From positions 31,001 to 95,000 of the forward strand of contig JAKOGI010002301.1 in NCBI GenBank assembly GCA_029747015.1: a stretch of 64,000 nucleotides of DNA, read 5' to 3'. A program made the position numbers and the translations under genes. This DNA is from Carnegiea gigantea (Eukaryota; Streptophyta; Magnoliopsida; Caryophyllales; Cactaceae). How positions within the stretch are numbered: the first letter of the stretch is position 1; each line of letters starts with the position of its first letter. Shown in pieces: positions 21,401 to 32,594 of this stretch. The notes beneath the pieces were generated by a model. That model was not told where the DNA came from. It did no database searches and saw nothing but the letters and a program-made list of their open reading frames with translations.

Positions 21401-22588
21401 TTTGGGTAGCAAAAATTGTACCAGTTCCAAAAAAGGATAGAAGAGTGAGAATGTGCATAGATCTCTAGGATCTTAATAAGGCAAGTTCAAAGGATAATTT
21501 TCCTTTGCCATATCATTTTCCAATGCACAGATTTCTGGGATCTTAATAAGGCAAGGTCAATTGGTTAAAAATTTTAAATTAGATAGATATTTGGTTGATA
21601 ATATTGCTAGACATGATCTTATCTCTTATATAAATGTGTATGCCAGCTACAAACATGTTAAAGTGGCAAAGGAAGACATGGAGAAGACCACCTTCATTAC
21701 CCAATGGGGAATATATTATTACACTATGATGCCACTCGGGTTAAAAAATGTTGGGGCCACTTACTAAAGGGTGGCTACTACTCCATTGTATGATTAAAGC
21801 ATAAAGAAGTAGAGGTATACGTAGATGATATGGTCATAAAGTCCAAAGAAAGGCATGGACATACTTTGACCCTCTGAAAGTTCATAGCTATACTTAGGAG
21901 GTACAATATGTGCTTGAACCCGCAGAAATGTGCATTTGGAGGCATCTTATGGAAATTGTCATGTATATGGCTAGCTGGAAAGGAATCGAGGTTAACCCCT
22001 CAAAGATCAAGGCTATACAGGAAATGCCTCCACCTAAGGCCGAGAAGGAAATACGCGGATTCTTTGGGCATCGACGGTACATTAGCTGCTTCATATTAAA
22101 GATGACCATGATATATGAGCCCATCTTCAAGAAATTGAAGAAAGGTGCAAAACTAGAATAGGATGAGAAGTTTCAAGAGGCAATCAATATGATCAAGGAG
22201 TTCATATCCAACCTACCAGTGTTGGCACCTCCACAGCTAGGGAATCCCCTCATTCTTTGGCTCAATAAGACAACAGCAACAATAGGGCCCATTCTAGCCT
22301 AAAAGATAGAAGAAGAGGAAAGGGCCATCTACTATGTGAGTAAAAAATTTCTTAAATATGAAACTCGCTACACCCACTTGGAAAAAATCTCTTTGGCATT
22401 AGTTTGGGCATGCAGAAAACTTAGGCATTACATGTTGACCTATACAGTATAGCAATGGCACTGGTGAATCCCATAAGGTAATTATTGCAACAACCAGTGA
22501 TAACTGGCAAGGCTACCAAGTGGACACTAATGCTATTGGAATTTGACCTATGCTACACCCTGCAGAAATGAATTAATGGAAGAGTGTG
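21401..22588 (+). pseudogene. Reverse transcriptase and first RNase H of Tat-like pol
   Basis: RT blocks appear in order: DLNKASSKDNFPLP (21470-21510), AKEDMEKTTFITQWG with YYYTMMPLGLKN (21660-21765), a YVDDMVIKS box (about 21815-21845), CLNPQKCAFG (about 21910-21940) and AIQEMPPPKAEKEIRGFFG (22010-22060). The first RNase H has PILA and YETRYTHLEKISLALVWA with LRHYMLTYTV (22280-22450). A partly repeated RT segment at 21457-21560 (two copies of ATCTCTAGGATCTT-like sequence ending ATAAGGCAAG) suggests a small internal duplication. Stops and frameshifts throughout. The reading frame is broken at 22588 by a solo LTR. Confidence 0.85.
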
Positions 22589-24263
22589 TGTTTGTGCTAA
22601 AAATTTGTTATTTTTATGATACTTTTATATCCGATTTATGCTCATTATAATTGTTATTTTTTGGATTTTATTTGATTTTATTTTATTTTGTAGGTTTTGA
22701 AGAAAATAAGAATAATTATGGAAAAATGCAAGAAAAATGCTGGAGAAATACTGGAAATGAAGAATTGGGCCAAATTTACCTGATCCAATCCCAAAAGCCT
22801 ATTTGTTTAACCGAAAAAAAAAATAATCATGAAACCTAAAAACCCAGCTATCACGTGCAAGGCACGTGATCTCTTCACTATGTCCCCCTCACGTGCGCCT
22901 CGCGTGCACACTGAAATACCCCGCTTAACTTCTTTTTCTCTCCTCTTCTCGGTTCTCAGAACCAGAAACCCCCGAACCCTCCCCATTCATCTTCATCCTC
23001 CATTTATCTCTATTCTCAGCCCTCCTTTCTCTCTCTTCGAATGGCCATGCACCACCACCATGCCAGCACATCCTTCACCATCCTCATCCACCCCGGAATT
23101 CATGCAACAAATGCCAGCATAGCACCAGGTCGTATCATCTCCTCTGCCCACACGTCTCAAGATGAACAGTGAAGATTTAATGAGCTTGGGTATAAATTAA
23201 AGAAGCTAGCTCAGAAGAGAGATTAGACAATCTTTAGGTTTTAATTAGTTTAATTTTTATAATTTTTTCTCGAAATTCAGATGCATTTTTTTCCAATTTT
23301 AGGGGTTAGGGTTTGATGTTAGTTAGGTTCTAGGTCTTGGATTTCAAGTAATTAGCTCTAGTTTTGTTAATTTCTGGTTGTAATTCATGAGTTTGGCTTG
23401 TTTATTTTGAGATTTGGATGAGTTTAGTTAATTTTTTATCACGCCTCCCCTCCCTTGTTTGGTTTTGTTGAACGTGGCCATGGCGTTTCCACCATTAACG
23501 GTGACGGTGAAGTTATATTCTGGTCTGGTTGGCAGTGAGCTTTTCTTGTTTATCTTTCCTGCGCCGAGTTCTGAGTTTGTTTGCCTCCCCTGTTTGGTTT
23601 GCTCTCGGTCTCTCTAACTTATCTCTCGATTGTTCATACTCTGGCTGACAATAGTTTAATTCAATTTGGGCTTGGTGATTATGATTTTAATCTTTGATCT
23701 ACTCTATTTGGTCGAATCATGAAGCTAGTTTGATGCATTTAGATTAAATTAGTTGTTTTGGTTCTGTTAGTATCATGGTTTGATTTTGTGGGTTTAGTTT
23801 GATGGTTCTAATTGATGGGTGGTTTGAATATCGTGGTTGAATGATTCTTTCCCCCTCCCCTGTTTGCAAGTCAGTATGGTGGTTAAATCATAAAGCTTGG
23901 TTAATGTCATTTTATTTTTATGATTAGAGTTAACTTTGAATGTTAACCTTGAATTAGATGAAGCTTGCTTCATAACTTTGAATTGGATGTACCTTGGTTA
24001 ACTTTGAGTTGTAGCTTGTTTTATGATTAGAGTTAATATTGGATGTTAGACAATGGTAGAGAAACTTTGGAATTAGATTGATCTACAACCTATAGTCTTG
24101 GTTGCGTTTCATTTAAATTAGTTGAGAATGATGCTATGCTAGTCCAATTTCGTGTTAAGTGACCCTAGTCTTTTCCATCGTTCCCGAGGACACGACCTTC
24201 AAGTACTACAGCAAAAGCTGTACGCTTGCGACTTTTGTTTATCACTTAGATTCATCCCGAACA
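22589..24263 (+). mobile_element. Solo LTR inserted in the Tat pol region
   Basis: The LTR runs from TGTTTGTGCTAAAA to CATCCCGAACA and is flanked by a perfect 5-bp duplication GTGTG (22584-22588 and 24264-24268). Removing the LTR and one GTGTG restores the path from a first-RNase-H tail (about 22490-22583) into the second RNase H. No internal region is present, so it is the product of unequal recombination between two LTRs. TGTT...AACA ends and the AAGTACTACAGCAAA phrase near its 3' end tie it to the LTR at 4546-6065. The 97-codon frame at 22829 is LTR sequence, not a gene. Confidence 0.9.
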
Positions 24264-24880
24264 GTGTGTCAGACTTCTTAAGCAGACTTGCCAATGGAAG
24301 ATCGAAGGGAATAAACCATTAATTTCCCCAATGAAGGAGTTCTTTAAGTAGAAAAAGATGGCTAGATAATTTATTTCAATGGGGTTTCAAACCAAAAGGG
24401 ATTCAGGGTGAGCATCCTTTTAATATCTTCAAAAAGGGCACATACCCTTATCTCAGTTAAGCTTGATTTCAATGTCACTAACAACATGGTAGAATACAAA
24501 GCCTATGACATTGAATTACAAGATGTCGTAGAAATAGCAATAAAGAACATATAGGTGTATGGGGACCCTAATCTGATAATCAACTAAATCTTACAAAAAT
24601 TTAAAGTGCGAAGTGAAGCCTTCACATCATACCAAGCTCATTGGGTGGATCTCACTAAGACCTTTGCCCATATTGCTTATTCTTACCTTCCTCATGAAGA
24701 TAACCAATTTGCTGATGCTCTAATAAAGTTAGCTTCAATGATCAAAATTCCCAGTAGCATTCATTCAATGTTATTATCAATTGAAAGGAGAGATAAGCCA
24801 ACTCATTGCTATACCATTAAAGTATGTAGTATTGACCTTACTGTTTGGTATTACTACATCTACTAATACTCAACGAAGAA
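24264..24880 (+). pseudogene. Second (archaeal-type) RNase H of Tat-like pol
   Basis: Plus-strand frames give IIYFNGVSNQKGF, KLDFNVTNNMVEYKAYD, EYKAYDIELQDVVEIAIKN, YGDPNLIIN and KVRSEAFTSYQAHW, then YSYLPHEDNQFADALIKLA. These are the D-G-A/S, E-Y-A, G-D and A-D-A-L-A motifs of the extra RNase H that characterises Tat-lineage Ty3 elements (family knowledge). Substitutions such as D to N at the first catalytic position (YFNG) and several stops show it is inactive. Confidence 0.8.
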
Positions 24881-26095
24881 AGAGTACCCACTGAGGTGCT
24901 CCCAAAAGCCTAATAGGTGTTGAGGTTGTTAGCTTCGAAATATTTTGAGGACAAAGGGATCATACATAATAAAAGTGGTACGAGCATAAACTTACTATGT
25001 ATAACACACGAGAAAGTTCAAGAAATCATGAAGGAAGTCCATGGTGGCAGTGTGGGCTGTACATAGACGGTCGAATGTTACCCCAAAAAGTTCAATGGAT
25101 TGAGTATTATTGGTCCACAATGGAATCAGATCGTCATGTTAATGTGAGAAGGTGTCACAAATGCCAAATATATGCTAATTTGTAGCATTAACCTCCCTCT
25201 TTTCTCTCAACACTTACTTCATCGTGCCCTTTTTAAGCTTGTCGAATTGATATAGTCAGAAAGATAACACTAGAGGAAACGAGTGACATGAACATGTGCT
25301 TGTAGCAATTAACTACTTCATAAAATGGGTAAAAGTAGCCTCTCATGCTAAAATTACCTCAAAACATGTGGCGAAGTTCCTTATCTATAATATCATATGT
25401 AGGTATAGAGTACCACATGAATTGGTAAGTGACCAAGATAGTCATTTTAGAAAAGAAGCAGTAAGCCAACTTCTAAAATATAAAAATTAAGTCATCCTCG
25501 TACCATCCCCAAACAATTAGAGCAATAAAAGCAGCTAATCAAAATATACAGAGGATAATTAAGCAAATGGTTGTGAACTACAAAGATTGACTTGACAAGC
25601 TACCATTCACTTTATGGGGATATAGAGCTTTAATTTGTAGTTTAACAAGAGCAACTTCCCATTCCCATGTGTGTGGAGTAAAGGTGGTGCTCTCAACTAA
25701 AATTGTGATACCCTTACTAAGGGTGATTGTGGAAAGTCAAATCCCAGAGTTAGAGTGGACAAAAGCTCCATATGAAGACCTAGTCATGCTAGATAAGAGA
25801 AGATTGAGGGAATTACCTAATGTTCAATTATACCAAGCTTGGATTTCAAGAGTTTTCAATAAACAATCAAGCCTAAAGACCTACAAGAAGGATACATGGC
25901 CTTGAAAGAAATAAGGGCTGCAATCTAAGACACGAAGGAAAAACCTAGGCCGAATTGCTTAGGCTTATGCATAATAAAAATCATTTTGTCATGGAGAGCA
26001 GTAAAGCTCATGGATATGAATGCAGAGCAATATACTTAGTATGCAAATATGGACCAACTGAAGAAGTATTATGCTTGGTTGGCCGATCTATGCTG
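24881..26095 (+). pseudogene. Integrase of Tat-like pol
   Basis: The zinc-binding end is marked by VRRCHKCQIYANL (25145-25185). The catalytic core shows VAINYFIKWVKVASHAKI and YRVPHELVSDQDSHF with its conserved Asp (25296-25450). The C-terminal part reads LWGYRALICSLTRATS, ESQIPELEWTKAPYE and RVFNKQSSLKTYK, then a degraded KLMDMNAEQY and NMDQLKKYY tail ending near 26070. It would insert the cDNA into the genome. Stops and frameshifts at several places make it non-functional. Confidence 0.85.
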
Positions 26096-28465
26096 AGTCC
26101 ATAACAGGCTTCAAAAAATTGATGTAAAATTTGTTTCCTCATAATCAACCCCACAATAGATTCATAAGGCCCATGCCAAGTTAAATAAAAGAGTAATAAT
26201 GTAATGAACTATGAAGGCCTTTTTCCACGATGCGGATACATATGAAGCCTGAATGGTCCAATCCCATTACTTTTTATTAAGCATTTTCCTATCTCAAAAT
26301 AAAGAAAAAAATTAATAAAATGTGATGCCACTATTGTGCCTCCTAGTAAGAAAACCTAGCCCTGCCAGCAAGAACCAGGGCAGGTTCCTAGCGGAAACTG
26401 GGCTGGGGTCCAGCAGAGAAGAATTGGGCCAGGCTTAGGATCTTTGTTAATAAGGGGAATGCTAGGCTAGGGCATGTAGATTAGATAGCTTGGAAGTTAA
26501 TTAATACGTAATAAAAGCAATAAATTATCTATGAAGCTTTAATATTTTTATTTCAAACAGCAAACTACCATGAAAAGAATAAACATTGTTCAAAAGTAAG
26601 AGACAAAGCTAATTCTTAATATTTCTTGTAACTTCTTTTCCTCATTAACTTTGGGTGTTGTCTCGTGAGGTTTAGGATGGTTAATTCTCTTAGTTCTGTA
26701 AAGTGACAAGTTGTGTTTTTCCTGGTTTACCTCCATCTTTGGGGCTTCAAAAATTCCTTGGCATTCTCTTTATCGTGAATAGCCTTCCCCAACTAAGCAT
26801 AACTTGTAGTCATCCAGTTTAAATAATGTTCTGAGATATAGGTAGAGCATGCGATATACGACATCGAATGGGATGATGAAGCCAATAGTCAACCTAAGAC
26901 CTAATACAAGATGGGTCATTCATATAGCCCTGGGGAAGAGCGTAGTCCAACATAGGGTTGGTTTGCCGATGATCGATTGTCTCATCAACTGTATAGGGAA
27001 GAAGTAGGTTCCCATGGACATGCCAATGAGACAAACGTGTGCTCTATTCCCTGCTTTATTTATCACAAATTAATGGATGTCCCACCAACGAACCACCTAA
27101 CATAGAGGTAGGTTCTTCTCAAAGAACCTAGTCCAATTAGCTATCCATTAATCCTTGAATAGTCTTCTCCTTTAGCAGAATTGAGTAGCTAACTATGTGT
27201 CTACATTCCTAGGAGCCTTGATTAGCCGAAGGTATTCTAGCAACATATTTACATGCTAAAAGAAATAAAAAAGAGGTAAAAAAGGGGTTAGAAATTATAG
27301 GAACCCGGCACGATTATTAGGTCTAGCCCAAAGTAATTAAAAAAAAAGATAAGAGAGAAGGCATAAGAGAAGAAGAGAAATGAGCAGCTAGGAGAGCCTA
27401 ACGTAGGCCCAGGAAGAATATGGCCAGGTTCTAGGCCCATAAGACAATAAAGAAAAGCCCAAACACAGGTAAAGATCTATCTAAAGCACCAGTGGACTCC
27501 TTGAAAGGAGGTAATGTAGGTGATGGACAAGCCGATCTAAGCACAACATGGTTTCAACACAAATAAGGGGCGTATGAGTTTTATCATGTTGAATCCCCAC
27601 CGATATGCTTAGCAGTATAGTTAGTCCCCAATTTTCAGAACCACTATCAAATAGAAAAGCCTCTAAAAGGCATAAGAGAATTGCTCTGTGCCTGCAAGTA
27701 CGTTCAAGAGCTCGCCCATTCTCTCTTTGAAAATAAGAAATTAGGGACACAAATCACTTCATCCTTATTGATAATGGTAGAGATGTACTCCTCACTTGTA
27801 CCTAAGAAATGGCAATATTGGGAGGACATATCTCTTGAATGAGTTAGTAGAGCAAGAGGGCAGTTAAATGAAAAATCTACCATAATCCTAAGTTCCATAA
27901 TTAAAGGGCATAATTCGTGTTCCCCAAACTGAAAGAGATGAAATTAAGAATCCCAAAAGGTGGAGGTAGCTCTACGAAACTCCTAAGAGATTTTGACCAG
28001 ACGAAGGTTGAGAAGGCTACTTAAATGGAGGTTTGTAAGCTCGCACTTATCCTCGCATCAAGGTTGAGCAACCAAGAGATTAAGACCTTTTAAAACACTT
28101 GGTGAATTTTACTAGATTGCTCCTAGAATCGGTGAAAATCAAATGATATGCATCCTTAATTTATAGCTATAGCAAATAGCTGATTCAAAGTTGGATAGAT
28201 TCCATATTGGTAAACCAATAGGAACCCGGTTGGACTCTCATGTCGAGGGCAACACCAAGCCAAGTTCTACTCGGGTAAGGCTGGTAGACTCACAAAGGAT
28301 CCATTGGGTAACACATAATTTTGTTTTATGTTTATTCTCCTTAATATCAACCGTAATTTTAAAATTATCCAATTAAATACTTCTGATTATTACTAAGTAG
28401 CATGAAGCTCTTGATATACTTATTGGTGCTTTTTAATTTTTCATTCTTTTACTTAGGGAAGTGGG
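26096..28465 (+). other. Tat-like element 3' region, first part
   Basis: Between integrase and the antisense ORF region there is no sense gene. G-rich phrases near 26370-26430 (GGGCAGGTTCC, AACTGGGCTGGGG) and 27410 are low-complexity. A purine-rich motif GGGAAGTGGGGGCT at 28456-28469, close to the true polypurine tract sequence at 54565, lies at the right edge. Confidence 0.5.
27481..27898 (-). pseudogene. Antisense ORF fragment in the Tat 3' region
   Basis: Two overlapping minus-strand frames (27898-27704 and 27750-27481) read MELRIMVDFSFNCPLALLT, YISTIINKDEVICVPN, then NWGLTILLSISVGIQHDK and CLDRLVHHLHYLLSRSP. They could be the C-terminal part of the antisense gene whose plant-mobile-domain part lies at 29592-28466 and 43400-42056. 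Antisense ORFs in the 3' region are a known feature of Tat-lineage elements. I do not recognise a domain in this piece. Confidence 0.45.
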
Positions 28466-29592
28466 GGCTATATTTGCATTGAGTAATTTAGAGTAGCTTG
28501 CATTAGCACATATAGGTTGCAAAAGACTTAGATGAAAATGCATAAGGAATAGCATTACATCATAATAAAAGCATCATACATGAGTCTATTAGACCACCTC
28601 TGCTGGTCATCTAGGAACCCAATGCTACTTCAGCCAAAATAGTTAGTCAGCATAATTTGATGCAAAGCTAGAATCGACTGATAAGCAACTAGTATGGATA
28701 TCAGATTGGGGATTACCCCTTAGGGCCCAAGAATGATGCAGATGGTTGCTATGCATTATTCTGGATGGTGACTTACTATATAAACTTTGGGCACATAATG
28801 CTCCCTAAAGGAGGAAGAGAGGGCATAGGAATCTCTTTGATCATAAATTTAGAGTGGCTCCACCTCAATTAGCAATTCTAGGTAAGGCTCTATGTCTCTA
28901 GCATAAGAAGACTCATAGATATCTTATGCCCTTTTCGAACAACATCCTGTTGAACGGGATCTACGAGATTTCAAATCAAATCTATGAGGACTTGCTTCAG
29001 GTTTCTTTTTATAAAAGAAGGAAGTTTAGCAAAAGCATGAAAATCACATCAAGAAAATAAGAGAGGCAGCTTACCTCATCCATATATGGGTAGTGGTAGG
29101 TGAAGAGGTTCGTAAATGCCTTTTTCATTTACTGAAAATGCATCACCATCAGGTTTGATGCTCCCGATTGTACCAAAAGAAAGAAGAAACAAATGAATAT
29201 ACACACATTCCATGGAATCAAAGTAGGTAACATACTTACCCTCTAAAGATAGGAGGAAATGGAAACTTAGGGCATTCAGATTCTTGGACCAATGGGACAT
29301 GTGTATGCACCAACCTTTCTCTATCTCTTTCCACGTTAACCCTTAGAGCGGGTATAGAAGCATTAGTAGATATACCCTATAAAGACTCATAGAGATCAAA
29401 TATTTAAAAAATATAGTGAATGGAGGAAAGAATAGAAGGATTGCTTGCCAAACATGTCATAATGCGTCAAAGATACATGACATCATCGCATACATCGTGG
29501 ATAAAATCAATGAAGTGACGACACATCTTTATCTCCCAATATCCTCGAGAGATAAAGTCTATCCATAAAACATGGACCGAGGTAGATTCCTG
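28466..29592 (-). pseudogene. Antisense plant-mobile-domain ORF, Tat copy 1, downstream part
   Basis: This segment aligns along its length with 58230-59318 of the second Tat copy. The clearest shared peptide is minus-strand LNALSFHFLLSLEG (29290-29215) against LNALSWCFLLPLTG in copy 2. It is the continuation of the mobile-domain ORF found at 42056-43400, cut by a CACTA element at 29593. Splice-like junctions and stops are frequent, so the exon structure cannot be fixed from sequence alone. Confidence 0.5.
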
Positions 29593-29760
29593 CACTTTAC
29601 GACAACCTAATTACGACGATGTGAAAATACTGTCATTGTTACTTACTAATTACGACAAGAATATATGCATGTCATAATTGATTAAGAGAAGTTAGCTTAT
29701 TTACAACTGGTAAAAAACTCTATCATAATTATTATTAGATGCTCATCGTAAAAACTCTAA
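29593..29760. repeat. Left subterminal repeats of CACTA 1
   Basis: TTACGACR and its complement occur repeatedly (29598, 29610, 29640 and others). These match the right subterminal region at 41770-42055, where TTACGACGGG, TTTACGATGG and CATTTACGATAG recur. Subterminal repeats are the binding sites of the regulatory transposition protein in En/Spm-type elements (family knowledge). Confidence 0.65.
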
Positions 29761-30017
29761 AACTAGGCAAAGATGTGCTTTGGGGATTGAGCCAAAAAAA
29801 AATTCATGGGAGATTTGAGCGGGGCAACCAAACTGTGAAAATTGTGAAAATTTAAAATTAAAAAGCGTCAAATATTTATCTAAAATGCAAACCTAGATAA
29901 TCTCTCTCCCCCTTGCGACCTCCAATTCTCTCTCCTCTTCACGACTTTTCCCCTGAAAATCGTCTACCATGGCTTCTTCAAAATCACAATTTCTTCAATT
30001 CTGATCATCACAGCAGT

Positions 30018-31360
30018 GTATTTGTCTCTGGGTTTTGTCCAAATTTCATTTCGTTCAAATCGAAGTGAAAATTTTGAATCATTGAGCAACCCTGCAAAAC
30101 GTGGTAGCCCCTAATTTTGCAGCACAACTTTATCTAGCCCTCTACATCTTGCTTGTAGACTCTCTATCTCCATAATTCTGTGTTTTTGATTCTTTCAGAT
30201 TGTGCTATTAGGGTTGGAATTTGTTGTAGCCCTCTGCATCTTGGAGCACAAATCGTATGTTGTAGCCCTAAATTAAAAGTATAATGTTTTTAGGGTTAAT
30301 CTGTCTTACTCTCTCTCTTTCTCAATTAATTTATTGCTTTGATTTGTTTATGTGATTCCATTCTTGTGTTGTATAGTTTCTTCAATTGTGACCAAAACAG
30401 CAGTGGGTTCTCCGTACTTGTCTTCTGGGTTTGGTCCAAATTTCCTCTCGTTTCAAATTTAATTGGAAAATTTCATGCACTGAGCAATCCTGGGAATCAT
30501 GGTAGCTCTAATTACTGAATTGGTAGTAATTTCCAAACACAACTTCATTTAGTCGTATGTCTCTTGCTATTATAATCTCTATCTCCATAATTCTGAGTGT
30601 TTGTTTCAGACTATACTATTATGGTTGGACAGTAACTAATGTTGTAGCCCTAAATTAAAGTATAATGTTGCAGGGGTTAATTTGTCTTGCTTTCTCTGTT
30701 TCTCAATTAATTTGTTACTTGCATTTGTTTATGTGATTCTAATCTTGTGTTGTGTAGTTACGTTTAACCTAGAATTTGAGAGCTCGAATTGGAGGTCCCT
30801 GTTAGTTTCAATGGGTTCAATGACGGTAATACATAATGCTGGCTTTGATGTACTGTCAATTGGGATTTACTTAATCTTCCCTTCTTTTTATCTTTTTTGT
30901 TTTGTTTTAACGTGTACTAAAACCCTTATGCATAATTGATTGTGGTTTTTGCTAAGTCAAAATCTCTTGCTTGGTTAAATTATAATTTTTTCTGTGTCTA
31001 TTTTGGGTCTCAAATATAGTGTAGTTATCATATTATAATGCCCCCCTGTTTATGGTGTTCTTTTTGGGGGGGAGGTTAATTTACATTGATAATTGTGAGT
31101 TTCATTTCAAGGACTTTCAGTTGTTGGGTTATTGTCAATTGATATGGTTTAGTCATTGACCTGGGCATGGATTGTTAGTTTAGGGCCACTAATTGATTTT
31201 GAAAGTTGTTTTTAGAAAGTTTAGCTATCTGTCTCTTACTGTTATATTCTCTATCTCCATAATTCTAAGTTTTTGTTTGAAACTATGCCATTGGGGTTGG
31301 AAAGTATAATATTATTGGTGTTAATGTGTGCCATGCTCTCTTTCTCAATTAATTTTGTTC
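30018..31360 (+). repeat. Triplicated leader segment in CACTA 1
   Basis: Copy 1 (30018-30380) and copy 2 (30395-30760) are adjacent diverged direct repeats. Both start at CAGCAGTG, share CTCTATCTCCATAATTCTG, and end near TTTATGTGATTC with TTGTGTTGT. A partial third copy (31215-31360) starts near CTCTATCTCCATAATTCTAA and ends at TTTCTCAATTAATT. The segment holds a leader-like region with TTCAG acceptor-like sites, so duplication may have multiplied promoter or leader-intron sequence. Confidence 0.75.
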
Positions 31361-31390
31361 ATGGTGATGAGATGTTGTCATTAGCTCGTG
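31361..31390 (+). repeat. 30-bp copy of transposase exon sequence
   Basis: ATGGTGATGAGATGTTGTCA plus the next 10 bp are identical to 36755-36784 inside the transposase gene, and identity stops abruptly on both sides. The copy lies about 70 bp from the near end of the captured FHY3-like fragment. Confidence 0.9.
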
Positions 31391-31457
31391 ACAATTTATG
31401 AATTTCTCAATTAATTCTGTACAATGCATAGTGAAAATTTATGAACATGTTTTAATT

Positions 31458-32040
31458 CAATCAACCAGATCAGACGTGGGAGAATTGAGAGTTATTCCAT
31501 CTTCACCATGCACATCTAAACATCTAGCAAGGTCCTGTTGTCTCCTGCAATATGCAATTTACCATCACCGGCCAACATGCTATTAATTGGATTTGGTTCT
31601 TCATCCTGCTTATCTTGTTCCTGAGATGGCAATCTAAGATCTATATCCATGGAACTTCTTACAAATATTACTTTCCTGAAAGAGGACCAAAATATATAGG
31701 GAATTAGAGCGTCAGACTTCAACTGCTAACATTAACCATGCCAGGGGATGAAAATTTCATAACTTGGGCTGAAGTGATCAGTAAGATAATGAAAGATGGG
31801 AAAAGCTTCTAGTCTTCCAAAAATATACCAGGGTTTTCCAACAGTAAGAAATGCCAAAACCACCATGAGACATTTATTAGCAAACAGAGACCCACAAGTT
31901 GCTTGCAGTTTGTAGTACAACGTTAATGATAATTTCTCAGCTGTTGCAGTGTAATTTGGAAATGTATACAATATCCTACAGTTGGTCGATGACATCCCGT
32001 CACAGAACTCAACTCAGGTGTAAAATGCGTTCCCAGCTAT
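31458..32040 (-). pseudogene. FHY3-like: Captured 5' end of an FHY3/FAR1-type gene
   Basis: On the minus strand an ATG at 31650 opens MDIDLRLPSQEQDKQDEEP, then NSMLAGDGKLH, and after a frameshift DVHGEDGITLNSPTSD. This is the start of plant FAR-RED ELONGATED HYPOCOTYL 3 proteins, which begin MDIDLRL and continue with an acidic stretch and a SPT segment. About 60 codons are present of a protein of roughly 800. Before the ATG lies a good 3' splice site (CTCTTTCAG, near 31678). Upstream sequence to about 32040 looks like a leader intron and leader exon. FHY3 itself is a transposase-derived transcription factor of phytochrome A signalling. Here only the N-terminus before the FAR1 DNA-binding domain was taken up by the CACTA element. 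A stop, frameshift and loss of the rest make it non-functional. Confidence 0.8.
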
Positions 32041-32099
32041 AAGCCTTGTTCCATAAACAGTGAAACAAACTGAGATAGTGTGGCCTTCTAATAGACATT

Positions 32100-32215
32100 G
32101 TATATTTATATCACTTCCCCATAACAATAGTAGCAGTTCATACTTCCAAAGAGTAAGGAACTTATATATAAGAGCTAATATTTATATCACTTCCCCAGAA
32201 CAATAGTACAGTGCA
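32100..32215. repeat. Short direct repeat next to the captured fragment
   Basis: ATATTTATATCACTTCCCCA followed by K-AACAATAGTA occurs at about 32103 and again at about 32179. The rest of 32041-32590 is AT-rich, with an alternating GTACATGTACATGTACATGT tract near 32255. I see no gene. Confidence 0.7.
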
Positions 32216-32594
32216 TGGTGAGGATTGCATTGAAACATAAGCATGTACATGTACATGTACATGTATAATTAATTATTAAATTGATTTGGAGTACATGCAC
32301 ATGCTATGAGATAGTGTCATTAATGAACCAAATCCCATAATTTGACCATATGGCTTTTCTAGTTTCCCCACCTTTAATTCCCTGTACCCGCCTTTATTCA
32401 TGTTATTCTATCAAAAAATTCAAATTTAATGCTTTTAGGATATGTTGGCTACGTCGATATTTAATGTTTGTCTTTAATACAATATCAAGGTCAAATATGA
32501 CAATTATTACTCCAGTACTACAATGCAATGTTCATCTTTTTTGTGCTTAATATTGTCGAAATTGATTTAATATATTAATTGTTTTATCTATTAA

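Noticed and set aside
22829..23122. 97-codon ORF with SPSRAPRVHTEIPR
   Set aside because: It falls wholly inside the solo LTR, with C-rich leader composition; the same kind of region in the LTR at 63093-63507 gives unrelated peptides.
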